A stretch of 64,000 nt of DNA, from the NCBI GenBank assembly GCA_905182175.1, contig CAJJAT010000011.1, positions 248,001-312,000 of the forward strand. The letters are read 5' to 3'. Under the pieces are notes generated by a model. The model was not told where the DNA came from. It ran no database searches and worked only from the letters and a program-made list of their open reading frames with translations. Origin of the DNA: Flavobacteriales bacterium UBA1494 (GTDB lineage: Bacteria > Bacteroidota > Bacteroidia > Flavobacteriales_E > Vicingaceae). This document shows positions 10,148-19,751 of this stretch, in pieces. Position 1 is the stretch's first letter. Each line of letters opens with the position of its first letter. Made by a program: the position numbers and the translations under genes.

Positions 10148-10918
10148 TTAGTTTTCGCCTTCCTCCAAGATTCTCTTTAATCGATCAGGATAATCTGTAA
10201 TAATTCCGTCTACTCCCATTTCTACAAAAAGTCGCAAATCAAAATCGTCATTCACAGTCCAGACGTTAATTTTCTTGCCCATTTTATGCACTTTTCGGAC
10301 AACCATAGGTGTAACGTTTTTAAAATTTACGTTAACCTCTTGTGCAAAATCATAATTTCTGAGTGACTTATAGGTAAACTGACTACCGCCAATAAAAGGT
10401 GCTACGGGAATTACAATCTCAAAAAGCTTTTGGACATCACTATTTAATCCGGGGAGAGCCCTAAAGTTTTTTAGAACCTTATCATTAAAAGACTGGACAA
10501 TGCACCAATCTTGAGCATCGTATTCATTAATCAGGGCAATTACATTTTTTTCGATTCCATGATGATACGGGCTTCCATCTTTTATTTCAAGTAACAGTTT
10601 AGTTCTGCCTTTAACCAATTCTAACACTTGTCGAAAAGAAGGAACCTTTTCACTACTGTAGTCATAATGAAACCAAGATCCTGCAGAATACCGTTGAATT
10701 TTTGTCATTGACATTTTACGTGCACTTCCCCAGCCGTTTGTTGTTCTTTTTAATGTTTTATCGTGCAATACTATCACCACCCCATCTAAGGTCTGCCTCA
10801 AATCCATTTCAATTCGATCCACACCTATCTCAATCGCTTTTTTAAAAGCAACTAGCGTATTTTCAGGCACTAAGCCAGACGCTCCTCGATGAGCTATTAC
10901 AAGTGGTTTGTTTATCAC
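10148..10918 (-). CDS. Glycerophosphodiester phosphodiesterase family protein
   Basis: The 256-residue protein has the GDPD pattern: IAHRGASGLVPENT (catalytic His10-Arg11 and the ENT acid), EMDLRQTLDGVVIVLHD (metal-binding Glu-x-Asp and second catalytic His), LLLEIKDG, and the closing VWTVND and GVDGIITDYPD. It hydrolyses deacylated glycerophospholipids to an alcohol and glycerol-3-phosphate. No signal peptide is seen, so it is probably cytoplasmic. It stands alone, divergent from the repeat protein at 11049. Confidence 0.92.
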   Translation of the reverse strand: MINKPLVIAHRGASGLVPENTLVAFKKAIEIGVDRIEMDLRQTLDGVVIVLHDKTLKRTTNGWGSARKMSMTKIQRYSAGSWFHYDYSSEKVPSFRQVLELVKGRTKLLLEIKDGSPYHHGIEKNVIALINEYDAQDWCIVQSFNDKVLKNFRALPGLNSDVQKLFEIVIPVAPFIGGSQFTYKSLRNYDFAQEVNVNFKNVTPMVVRKVHKMGKKINVWTVNDDFDLRLFVEMGVDGIITDYPDRLKRILEEGEN

Positions 10919-11021
10919 GGGTCGGTAAATATAAATCTTATTCTCTTGTTAAAAAATAACGATCACAATTCGATGTTTATAATTCTGCTTTAATACCTCC
11001 AATAGGACTAAATATTAGCTA

Positions 11022-11029
11022 TAAATTTG
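11022..11029 (+). promoter_or_regulatory. -7 promoter box TAAATTTG for the MORN-repeat gene
   Basis: TAAATTTG fits TAnnTTTG and lies 20 bases before the ATG at 11049, predicting a leader of about 14 bases. Confidence 0.45.
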
Positions 11030-11048
11030 CTTCAAATACCAACAACAA

Positions 11049-12767
11049 ATGAAGAACTTTCTTTTCGTAATAGGCCTACTTACCTTTCAATCGACGGCGA
11101 AAGCTCAAGAGTTTACAACGTATACATGGGAAAATGGAAAAACCAAAGCAGAAGGCCGTCTAATTCAGGGCGGAATTGAAGAGGGCGAGTGGAAGTATTA
11201 CAACCAAGCAGGTCTTTTAATTCAAAAAGCAAACTATACATTTGGAGTTATAGATGGAGAATACGAGCATTATTTCGAAAATGGAAAACTTAGTGAAAAA
11301 GGAAGTTTCAAGGATTCTAAACGGAATAATAGCTTCCAAACTTACTACGAATCCGGTTCGGCAAACTTGTCGGGATTCTATAACAATGGATACAAGGATA
11401 GCCTTTGGATAAACTTTCATGAAAACGGTAACAAAAAATGGAAGGGTAAATATGTATCAGATATAAGGATAGGCAGATGGCAACATTGGTACGACAATGG
11501 ACAGACAAAAAAAACGGTCAACTATGACAATGGTGAAAGAACCACCACTTACAAAAGCAGAGACGGTGAAGAATTGGTTTCAGAAGGCAATGGCGATTGG
11601 GTTGAATACGGAATGGACAATAAGGTTAAGTCTAACGGAAGCTTTAAAGGTGGGGAAAGACATGGAATATGGAAAGCCTTTTACGACAATGGACAGATAG
11701 CCTCTATTGAAACCTATATAAAAAATGAAAATGATGGAGTCTGGAAATACTACAAAGAAAACGGCAAACTAAGTCAGGTTAGAAGTTACGCCCTTGGCGT
11801 AAAACACGGGTTATGGGAAGACTATCATAACAATGGCGCAAAAAAAGCCAGTAAAAATTACGCTAACGGATTGCTATCTGGAAATTACACCGCTTGGTTT
11901 GACAGTGGCTTACTAGCCGAAAGTGGAAACTTCACAGATGCTAAGAAATCTGGCAATTGGGAGTGGTTTCATGAAAACGGCCAACTGGATATGAAAGGAG
12001 GATTTAAGAGCAATCTTCAGAGCGGCTCTTGGGAATATTATTATGCCAACAAGACTCAAATTCTCTCAAAAGGAAATTTCTCAGAGGATAAAAGAGACGG
12101 TAAGTGGGAATATTTCTATGAAGATGGAGAAAAATGGAAGGTTGGAAATTTTTTAGCAGACCAAAAACAGGGCCTGTGGGAAATATTTCATGAAAATGGA
12201 ACGCTAATTATTACAGGAAAATACAAAAAAGGTGCAGAGCACGGGAAGTGGAACACTTATTTTTCCGATAGCAGTCAGCAGGACGAGGGATTTTATGCCT
12301 TAGGAGAAATGGAAGGTTCATGGAGGGGCTGGTTTCCCAATGGTAATGAGCGCTATACCGGAGCATATGTGACAAACAAAAAAAATGGCATCTGGACGTA
12401 TTGGAATGACAGTGGCCAGAAAGAGTTACAAGAAACCTATGAGGAAGGATTACTGAATGGTGTTCGTAAAAGCTGGTACGCCAATAACAATTTAAGGGAT
12501 GAAGGCTCATACTCTAAGGGGAAACAGAATGGGCCTTGGACTTTTTACTACGACAATAACCAAAAGATGATGCAAGCGAATTACGACAATGGCCGTATTA
12601 ATGGCAAAATAACAAGCTTTTACGAAATAGGCACGGTGGAAAGCGAAAAATACTATATAAATGGCATTCCCCACGGAAGGTTTATCTTCTACGAAAAACG
12701 AGACGGACAAGTTAAACGAGTCGTGAGGTTTAAAAAAGGAGTGAAAATCAGTAAAGAAGATAATTAA
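11049..12767 (+). CDS. Secreted MORN/YwqK-type repeat protein
   Basis: A signal peptide (MKNFLFVIGLLTFQSTAKAQ) is followed by about twenty copies of a ~23-residue unit of the form GxWxxYxxNGxxxxxGxYxxGxxxG, for example GEWKYYNQAGLLIQKANYTF and GLWEIFHENGTLIITGKYKKG. This is the MORN-like repeat often annotated as YwqK-family antitoxin; the annotation says little about function, and no toxin gene is next to it. The protein is 572 residues and probably exported to the periplasm or surface, folding as an extended beta-hairpin ribbon. Regularity and absence of other domains suggest a binding or structural role (inference). Confidence 0.85.
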   Translation: MKNFLFVIGLLTFQSTAKAQEFTTYTWENGKTKAEGRLIQGGIEEGEWKYYNQAGLLIQKANYTFGVIDGEYEHYFENGKLSEKGSFKDSKRNNSFQTYYESGSANLSGFYNNGYKDSLWINFHENGNKKWKGKYVSDIRIGRWQHWYDNGQTKKTVNYDNGERTTTYKSRDGEELVSEGNGDWVEYGMDNKVKSNGSFKGGERHGIWKAFYDNGQIASIETYIKNENDGVWKYYKENGKLSQVRSYALGVKHGLWEDYHNNGAKKASKNYANGLLSGNYTAWFDSGLLAESGNFTDAKKSGNWEWFHENGQLDMKGGFKSNLQSGSWEYYYANKTQILSKGNFSEDKRDGKWEYFYEDGEKWKVGNFLADQKQGLWEIFHENGTLIITGKYKKGAEHGKWNTYFSDSSQQDEGFYALGEMEGSWRGWFPNGNERYTGAYVTNKKNGIWTYWNDSGQKELQETYEEGLLNGVRKSWYANNNLRDEGSYSKGKQNGPWTFYYDNNQKMMQANYDNGRINGKITSFYEIGTVESEKYYINGIPHGRFIFYEKRDGQVKRVVRFKKGVKISKEDN

Positions 12768-12800
12768 CGAGGTCCGTAACAATAATTGATTAAAAATTGG

Positions 12801-12808
12801 TACTTTTG
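12801..12808 (+). promoter_or_regulatory. -7 promoter box TACTTTTG of the rimP-nusA-infB operon
   Basis: TACTTTTG fits TAnnTTTG. Start of transcription is expected near 12814, giving a leader of about 60 bases that contains the hairpin at 12835-12859. Confidence 0.55.
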
Positions 12809-12834
12809 TAGAGGATTTAATTGGAAATTATTAG

Positions 12835-12859
12835 GAGGGGACAGTAGTCCCCTCTTTTT
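12835..12859 (+). promoter_or_regulatory. Terminator-like hairpin in the rimP-nusA-infB leader (possible attenuator)
   Basis: GAGGGGAC pairs perfectly with GTCCCCTC around an AGTA loop and is followed at once by TTTTTATA. This is the form of an intrinsic terminator, yet it lies between the -7 box and the rimP start at 12877, with no gene before it. It is likely a leader attenuator that lets the operon, which encodes the termination factor NusA, sense its own product (inference). Confidence 0.65.
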
Positions 12860-12876
12860 ATAACCTGATTTTAGAG

Positions 12877-13344
12877 ATGATAACGAAGAAAGAAATAGTA
12901 CAATTAGTTAGCGAAAAAATCGAAGGGACAGAGTACTACATTGTAGATATCAATGTGAGCACCTCAAACCAAATTCGAGTTGAGATTGATGGCGACAAAG
13001 GCGTCAAAATAAATGACTGTGTTGACATAAGTCGTCATATCGAAGGTAATTACGACAGAGAAGAGGTTGATTTCGAATTGACTGTTAGCTCTGCAGGAAT
13101 GGACCAGCCCTTTAAAATAACCAGACAATACCAGCGATATTTGAACCGTGAAGTAGAAACAAAAACTACGTCAGGCGAAAAGTTAAAAGGTATATTAGTT
13201 TCTGCAGATGAAAATGCTATAGTGTTGGAAATAACACGAAAAGAGAAGATTGAAGGCAAGAAAAAGAAACTATTGATTACAGAAAATAAAACCATTCCAA
13301 TGGAACAAGTAAAAGAAACTAAAGTGGTAATATCTTTCAAATAA
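12877..13344 (+). CDS. rimP: Ribosome maturation factor RimP
   Basis: The 155-residue protein shows the RimP pattern: IDGDKGVKINDCVDISRHIE in the N-terminal alpha/beta domain, DFELTVSSAGMDQPFK with the hallmark SSAG/P segment, and an SH3-like C-terminal domain. RimP is needed for 30S subunit maturation. It is the first gene of the rimP-nusA-infB operon and is followed by nusA after five bases. Confidence 0.94.
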   Translation: MITKKEIVQLVSEKIEGTEYYIVDINVSTSNQIRVEIDGDKGVKINDCVDISRHIEGNYDREEVDFELTVSSAGMDQPFKITRQYQRYLNREVETKTTSGEKLKGILVSADENAIVLEITRKEKIEGKKKKLLITENKTIPMEQVKETKVVISFK

Positions 13345-13349
13345 GAACT

Positions 13350-14591
13350 ATGGATAAGATAAATTTAAGCGAATCGTTTTCAGAATTTAAAGAATTCAAA
13401 GACATTGACCGGCCAACTATGATGAACATTCTGGAGAGCGTTTTCAGAAACATGATTATCAAAAAATATGGTTCAGATGAGAATTTTGACATCATTCTTA
13501 ACATTGATAAAGGAGATTTAGAAGTGTGGAGGAACCGTGAAATTGTTGAAGACGGTGAAGTAGAGGATGAGAACGAACAAATTGCACTTTCTGAAGCGAT
13601 TAAAATTGAGCCAGATTTTGAAGTTGGAGAGGAAGCGTCTGAGGAAGTAAAATTAAATGACTTTGGAAGAAGAGCTGTTTTAGCATTAAGACAAAATCTT
13701 ATTTCTAAAGTATTAGAATTAGAAAAAGACAACTTATTTAAGAAATACGAAGATAGAGTTGGTGATATAATTACTGGGGAAGTTTACCAAGTGTGGAAAA
13801 GGGAATTGTTAATCTTAGACGATGAAAGTAATGAACTAATTTTACCTAAGACGGAGCAAATACCAAATGATTATTTCAAGAAAGGAGATACCATTAGAGC
13901 TGTTGTAAAGCAGGTTGAAATGCGCAACAACAAACCTTTAATCACACTATCAAGAATATCTCCAGTTTTCTTAGAGCGTTTATTCGAAATGGAAGTTCCT
14001 GAGATTTTTGATGGACTAATTACCATCAAAAATATTGTTAGAGAGCCAGGAGAAAGAGCCAAGGTTGCTGTTGAGTCTTATGATGACAGAATTGATCCAG
14101 TTGGTGCTTGTGTAGGAATGAAAGGTTCTAGGATTCACGGTATTGTTCGTGAATTGAAAAATGAAAATATTGATGTAATTAACTATACATCAAATAATCA
14201 ATTATACATTACAAGAGCCTTAAGTCCTGCAAAAGTATCGTCCGTTAAGCTAGACGATGAGAACAACAAGGCAGAGGTTTATTTATCTCCAGACCAAGTT
14301 TCTTTAGCCATTGGTAGAGGGGGGCACAACATTAAGCTCGCAGGTAAATTAACAGGCTACGAAATTGATGTGTATAGAGATAATGTTGAAAACGAAGCAG
14401 ATGATGATGTTTTATTAGATGAATTTGCTGATGAGATTGAATCATGGATCATTGATGAATTGAAAAAAATTGGTTGCGATAGCGCTAAAAATGTTTTAGA
14501 ATTATCGGAAGAAGATTTATTAAAAAGAACAGACCTAGAAGAGGAAACGATTAAGGAAGTTCTAAATATATTTAAGTCTGAGTTTGAATAA
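13350..14591 (+). CDS. nusA: Transcription termination/antitermination factor NusA
   Basis: The 413-residue protein has the NusA order: an RNA-polymerase-binding N-terminal domain (about 1-130), an S1 domain (GDIITGEVYQVWKRELLI onward), two KH domains (DPVGACVGMKGSRIHGIVRE and SLAIGRGGHNIKLAGKLTGY), and a short C-terminal helix-hairpin-helix segment ending at EFE. It binds nascent RNA and modulates pausing and termination. It sits between rimP and infB as in most bacteria, and its own leader holds a terminator-like hairpin. Confidence 0.95.
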   Translation: MDKINLSESFSEFKEFKDIDRPTMMNILESVFRNMIIKKYGSDENFDIILNIDKGDLEVWRNREIVEDGEVEDENEQIALSEAIKIEPDFEVGEEASEEVKLNDFGRRAVLALRQNLISKVLELEKDNLFKKYEDRVGDIITGEVYQVWKRELLILDDESNELILPKTEQIPNDYFKKGDTIRAVVKQVEMRNNKPLITLSRISPVFLERLFEMEVPEIFDGLITIKNIVREPGERAKVAVESYDDRIDPVGACVGMKGSRIHGIVRELKNENIDVINYTSNNQLYITRALSPAKVSSVKLDDENNKAEVYLSPDQVSLAIGRGGHNIKLAGKLTGYEIDVYRDNVENEADDDVLLDEFADEIESWIIDELKKIGCDSAKNVLELSEEDLLKRTDLEEETIKEVLNIFKSEFE

Positions 14592-14629
14592 AACTCAACA
14601 TTGAAAAAGTAAACTAGAGTAAAAATTAT

Positions 14630-17542
14630 ATGGCCGTACAAAGACTGAGTAAAGTTGCCAGAGAGCTCAACGTTGGGATTAGCACCATAGTTGATTTCCT
14701 TGAGACAAAGGGAGTAACTATTGATGCAAAGCCCAATACAAAGTTAGATGCTGATGTGTATGACGTAGTTAGTCAAGAATTTGCTTCCGATAAAGGAGCG
14801 AAAGAAGAGTCTAAAAATGTTAGCATGCCATCTACTGACAGAGAAAGTGTTTCTATTGCAAGCTCGATAGCTAGCGCAGAAAAAACTCCTGCAACAGATT
14901 TGGAAGACGAGAGTATTTTGATAAAAAATATTCCCGCAGATGAAATCGTTGAAGAATCACCAAAACCTTCTGTAAAACAAGAAGCGGTAATTCCAGAAGT
15001 GGTTACCCCAGATGTGGTTACCCCAAAAGCGGGTGTTCAAGAAACAATAGCCCCGAAAGCACCTCCCGTGCAAGTGGAAATATTACCTGCAGGTAATATA
15101 GGTGACGATGGAAAAGTTAAGGTTTTAGGAAAAATCGATTTATCATCGATGAACTTAAAAACGAGACCTGACAAAAAGTCTAAAAAAGAACAAGAAGCTG
15201 AAGCAAAAGCTGAAAAGATTGCGAAAGTAGTCGGAGAAAAAGCTAGAAAAGCAGCAGATAGAGAGGCTGGGAAGTTAGCAGCAGCTAAGAAGAAAGAGGA
15301 CGAAGTCAACGCAGCGAAGACTGCAGCGGAAGATGCAGAAACAAAGCGTTTAGCAGCAATTGAAGCAGCTAAGCCGCAGGAAATTAAAACCGCAATCGTT
15401 AAATTAGGAGGAATTAAGGTTCTTGGTAAAATTGAACTTCCTGTTGAGAAAAAACCTGTTGCATCCTCTTCTCATAACAAAGAAACACAAAAACCGAAGC
15501 GGAAGCGAAAGCGTATTGCACCAGCAGGCGGCGGGGGTGTTGGAAGACCAATCCGCGGTGGCGGAGGTGGGGGTGGTGGAAACACCAGTGCCGCAGGTCG
15601 AAGAGGTGCTCCACAAAAGAAAGCTCCAGACGTAGAATTGACTGACAAGCAGATTCAAGAACAAATCAAGGAAACACTTGCTAGGTTAACCGGAGGTGGT
15701 GGAAAGTCTAAAGGCTCAAAGTACAGAAGACAAAAAAGAGATGCTGCAGCTGATGTTGCACAGCAAGAAGCAGACGAAGCAGAATTACAAAAAAGTATTC
15801 TGAAAGTAACTGAGTTTGTTACGGCAAACGAATTGGCATCTATGATGAATGTTCATGTAAATGAAGTTATTTCAGCTTGTATGTCACTTGGTTTATTCGT
15901 TTCAATCAACCAACGCCTAGATGCAGAAACACTCACCATTGTGGCCGAAGAGTTTGGTTATGAATTAGAGTTTATCAAGGCAGACTCGCAAGAGGATGTA
16001 GCTGAAGAAGCTGATGCTCCGGAAGATTTAGTTGAACGTTACCCGATTGTTACGGTAATGGGACACGTAGATCACGGTAAAACATCCTTATTGGATTATA
16101 TCAGAGAAGCTAATGTAATTGCAGGTGAAGCTGGTGGTATTACGCAGCATATTGGAGCTTACAACGTAGGCCTTAAAAACGACAAACGAATTACTTTCTT
16201 AGATACTCCCGGTCACGAGGCCTTTACGGCAATGAGAGCAAGAGGAGCGCAAGTTACTGATGTTGTAATTGTTGTAATTGCAGCAGACGATAACGTGATG
16301 CCGCAGACAAAGGAAGCAATTAATCATGCTCAAGCAGCAGGTGTGCCAATAGTATTTGCCTTTAACAAGGTAGATCGCGATACAGCTAACCCTGATAACT
16401 TGAGAAGTGAGCTTTCCCAAATGGATATTTTGGTGGAAGAATGGGGTGGAAAATACCAAGCACAAGAAGTTTCTGCTAAAACAGGACAAGGCGTACCTGA
16501 ATTACTAGAAAAAGTAATGCTAGAAGCAGAATTATTAGAGTTAAAAGCTAATCCAGGTAGAAATGCAAAAGGTGCAGTAATTGAATCTGAATTAGATAAA
16601 GGTCGTGGATATGTTTCTACACTATTAGTTCAAAGTGGAACGATGAAAGTGGGTGATGTTATTTTAGCAGGACCACATTCAGGAAAGGTGAAAGCCATGT
16701 TCAATGAAAGAGGTCAAGAAGTAAAGATAGCAGGTCCGTCTATTCCTGTATCTGTTCTTGGGTTAAGCGGCGCACCTAGTGCGGGTGATACCTTTAACAT
16801 TATGAACGACGAAAGAGAAGCAAGAACCATTGCTACAAAACGTCTTCAGTTACAAAGAGAGCAAGGAACAAGGGTCAAGAAACACATTACACTTGATGAA
16901 ATTGGAAGACGTATTGCCATTGGTGATTTCCAAGAATTGAACGTTATTGTGAAAGGTGATGTGGATGGTTCTATTGAAGCACTTTCTGATTCATTATTGA
17001 AACTTTCTACTGAGCAAATTCAAGTAAATGTTATTCACAAGTCTGTAGGTGCAATAACTGAATCTGACATTATGTTAGCAGCTGCTTCTGACGCTATCGT
17101 AATCGGTTTCCAAGTTAGGCCATCTGTAAGTGCAAGAAAGATTGCAGAAGTAGAGGAAATAGACATTAGACTGTACTCTATTATATACGATGCCATTGAA
17201 GAATTGAAATCTGCGATGGAAGGAATGTTGAAAGCTAAAATTGAAGAGCGGGTTACCGGAACAGTAGAGATTAGAGAGACATTCAAGATTTCTAAAGTAG
17301 GTACAATTGCCGGCTGTATGGTATTAGACGGAAAGGTTAACAGAAACCATAAAGTCAGAGTAATTAGAGATGGAATCGTAGTATTCTCCGGCTTCCTTGG
17401 ATCATTGAAACGATTTAAAGATGATGTGAAAGAAGTTGCTAGAGGTTACGAATGTGGATTGAACATTGATAAGTTCAATGACATTAAAGAAGGTGACATC
17501 ATTGAAGCTTACGAAGAAGTAGAAGTGAAACAAACACTCTAA
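14630..17542 (+). CDS. infB: Translation initiation factor IF-2
   Basis: A 970-residue IF-2. An N-terminal IF2_N helix domain ([20 protein letters not shown]) is followed by a long charged, low-complexity region with a glycine-rich stretch around residues 300-320. A second IF2_N-like domain (about 392-450) precedes the GTPase domain, which starts at GHVDHGKTS (residue 478) and has DTPGHEAF and NKVDR. Domains II to IV follow to the end. It brings initiator fMet-tRNA to the 30S subunit. The start at 14630 is 38 bases after nusA. Confidence 0.96.
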   Translation: MAVQRLSKVARELNVGISTIVDFLETKGVTIDAKPNTKLDADVYDVVSQEFASDKGAKEESKNVSMPSTDRESVSIASSIASAEKTPATDLEDESILIKNIPADEIVEESPKPSVKQEAVIPEVVTPDVVTPKAGVQETIAPKAPPVQVEILPAGNIGDDGKVKVLGKIDLSSMNLKTRPDKKSKKEQEAEAKAEKIAKVVGEKARKAADREAGKLAAAKKKEDEVNAAKTAAEDAETKRLAAIEAAKPQEIKTAIVKLGGIKVLGKIELPVEKKPVASSSHNKETQKPKRKRKRIAPAGGGGVGRPIRGGGGGGGGNTSAAGRRGAPQKKAPDVELTDKQIQEQIKETLARLTGGGGKSKGSKYRRQKRDAAADVAQQEADEAELQKSILKVTEFVTANELASMMNVHVNEVISACMSLGLFVSINQRLDAETLTIVAEEFGYELEFIKADSQEDVAEEADAPEDLVERYPIVTVMGHVDHGKTSLLDYIREANVIAGEAGGITQHIGAYNVGLKNDKRITFLDTPGHEAFTAMRARGAQVTDVVIVVIAADDNVMPQTKEAINHAQAAGVPIVFAFNKVDRDTANPDNLRSELSQMDILVEEWGGKYQAQEVSAKTGQGVPELLEKVMLEAELLELKANPGRNAKGAVIESELDKGRGYVSTLLVQSGTMKVGDVILAGPHSGKVKAMFNERGQEVKIAGPSIPVSVLGLSGAPSAGDTFNIMNDEREARTIATKRLQLQREQGTRVKKHITLDEIGRRIAIGDFQELNVIVKGDVDGSIEALSDSLLKLSTEQIQVNVIHKSVGAITESDIMLAAASDAIVIGFQVRPSVSARKIAEVEEIDIRLYSIIYDAIEELKSAMEGMLKAKIEERVTGTVEIRETFKISKVGTIAGCMVLDGKVNRNHKVRVIRDGIVVFSGFLGSLKRFKDDVKEVARGYECGLNIDKFNDIKEGDIIEAYEEVEVKQTL

Positions 17543-17565
17543 AAAACACTATTCTATAAAATAGG

Positions 17566-17597
17566 AAGGGCTTTAACAAATGTTGAAGCCCTTTTTT
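17566..17597 (+). terminator. Intrinsic terminator of the rimP-nusA-infB operon
   Basis: GGGCTTTAAC pairs with GTTGAAGCCC (one G-T pair) around an AAAT loop and is followed by TTTTTT. It lies about 25 bases after the infB stop. Confidence 0.88.
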
Positions 17598-17620
17598 ATG
17601 TAAATGCCTTAACGATAGTT

Positions 17621-19100
17621 TTACTCCATCACCACTTTTAATTCCTCAGTTCCATCTTCTCCAATTAACCACAAAATATACAGTCCACTTTTAAAATCAG
17701 AAACATCAATTGTATCGGATTCAAATCTCAAACCTTTGACTAACCTTACATTTATAACCCAAAATTTATTTTAAACAGTGTTCAGCCTTATGATAAAAGG
17801 TTTTTTGAACCTAGTTTTCAATTGAGGTGGTGTTAAAATTTATGGTCGTGCTATCGCACACCAGATGCTGAAATACAACACAAATTGGCTTTAAGTTCAT
17901 GTAAAAAGTTGCTGTATTCAATCCAGATATAGTTATCGGAAAATCAATTGTACCTTTCTAGTACAACTATGAAAAATCGCGGTTAAACAAATATCGAGAT
18001 GCAAGATTGCAAATAGTTCCCTATTAATAATTGTATCGGCAACTTAAGTTAATGTGCCACATGTAATTCCTTTTTAGTGTTTACAAGGAAAGTGCCCTAA
18101 TGAATGATTGTCAGTGTATCGCCGTTATTAGGGCTCAAAAGTGAGTAGAATAGTATGCAATGCCAAAAGATAAAATCAATATAAATAACATTAATATATC
18201 ATCTTAGTAAATTGTTATGGGTTTAGAATCTTGAATTACCACCTTACCCACTAAATAAATTTGATAGTTGCCAGGCGTTAAATTGGTTAATGGGGGTTGA
18301 ACCGTATTATTAGTAAGATTTGAATTATAATTAGACCTGCCGTTATTTAGTACATTCGTCACAGATAAATAAGCGGAATTAGCAGATGAAGCTTCATAAT
18401 CTACCGTGAGGTCGTACTTATTGCTACTTGGGTTTGGAGTACAGGTTTTCATTAAAAAATTTGATTTCAATCACCTCCATGTCGTAATCTTTAAAGCCAT
18501 CAACATATTAAATTGCTACTAACGTATAGGTTGTATTCTCAGGAAGTATAAACGCAATATCTATTCCATTATAAATGAGGTCTCCTCCTTCGTTGTAACA
18601 ATTGTACCACTATTTGAAGCAAAATCATAAATTCCTAAATTATTCCAAGTGGTACCTTGGATAATTTTTACGTGCATTATTTTAGAGTTACGTGAGACTT
18701 GAAACACCAATACCATTAATATGCGTTGCAGCAATTACCCCTGCTCGTCAAGTGCCCTGTTGTAAACCGGTTCAAATATCAAAGTTCACGTAGTCGTGAA
18801 GTGCAACTGCCGATACATTGCGATCAGGCAAACGAACTTGCCGGCTATTGGTCAAACTGGATGATTCCTATCTACTCCATCATCAAAATTGCAATAATCA
18901 AATTTGGTTATGTTCCGCACCTCAGCTATATCTGCGTCTGCGTCAGCTAAACCAATTTCATTGCCGTTAATAACTTGACCAAAATTGTGCAAATAATACT
19001 GCTTATAAAAAAAGGTTATTTGATATGATGGGAAGGCTTAAATCAAGTACATGCTTCACTCTAAAATTAAGACAGGCAAATTCAACTAAACCAGTTTCAT
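17621..19100 (-). pseudogene. Decayed T9SS-exported protein, many frameshifts and stops
   Basis: Reading the minus strand, protein-like pieces occur in changing frames. From the far end: NGNEIGLADADADIAEVRNI and TKFDYCNFDDGVD (about 18970-18870), HVKIIQGTTWNNLGIYDFAS (about 18690), GIDIAFILPENTTYTLVA (about 18560), the 88-residue open piece 18470-18204 (TVDYEASSANSAYLSVTNVL, LTPGNYQIYLVGKVVIQDSK), SPNNGDTLTIIH (about 18110), and finally a type IX sorting-domain tail KSGLYILWLIGEDGTEELKV ending in TAA at 17621. The order is right for one gene read from right to left. Upstream limit is uncertain. It was a secreted or surface protein of the T9SS type and is now clearly non-functional. Confidence 0.7.
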
Positions 19101-19751
19101 ATATCGCTGCAGCATCTTAAAGAAGAAATGCAGTTCTGTATCGAACATACAGAACCGCTTGTTTAATTAAGATTAAATTATACCGACTAATTAAAGTACT
19201 TCTTACTGCTTGCGAGGTGAGATTTTTCAACTGAGTACAATCTTAGAAGATTCATAAGACCTTAGAGTGGTAGTATTGTCAAGTAACAAACCACGAGATA
19301 AATATAAATTTAATTCTATTTATACAATGATTTCATTACTAGCATAAAAGTACAATGCAGGTGAGTGCAGCTTTCCGGTAATTCTACTTCGCCAATTCCT
19401 TCACAAATTTGGACAAGCCTAGCAATATTAACGTAGTTTAAAGAGATTTTTAAACTTTCTTTTGAATAATAAAATAGACTCAGAGCATGAGTTATACAAC
19501 TAGAACATACAGGGGCATAGCGCCTGAGAAGCGAATTAAATTTATAGAAGTAAAGGTTAATGATTATAATTTATAAAAAGATAATCTAACTCGGGTTAAT
19601 CAAACAATTACCGGAGAGTTTGCTCATTTCACTTATCCAAAACGAGATCAATCATAGAAATTCCCTGTCTAAATATGAATAAAACAAATGTCAAAAGTCG
19701 GCTCTCAACAAATTTAATATATTGGAAAAACTATTGCAATAAACTATCTAC
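19101..19751. other. Gene-free stretch with one hairpin
   Basis: No supportable gene in these 650 bases; possible further remnants of the neighbouring decayed gene. A perfect 9-bp inverted repeat GTTCTGTAT / ATACAGAAC with a CGAAC loop lies at 19133-19155, without a T-run on either side. A 29-codon frame at about 19486-19575 has no recognisable content. Confidence 0.4.

Noticed and set aside
11049-12767. Toxin-antitoxin system based on the YwqK label
   Set aside because: The protein has a signal peptide and MORN-like repeats only, with no toxin gene beside it.
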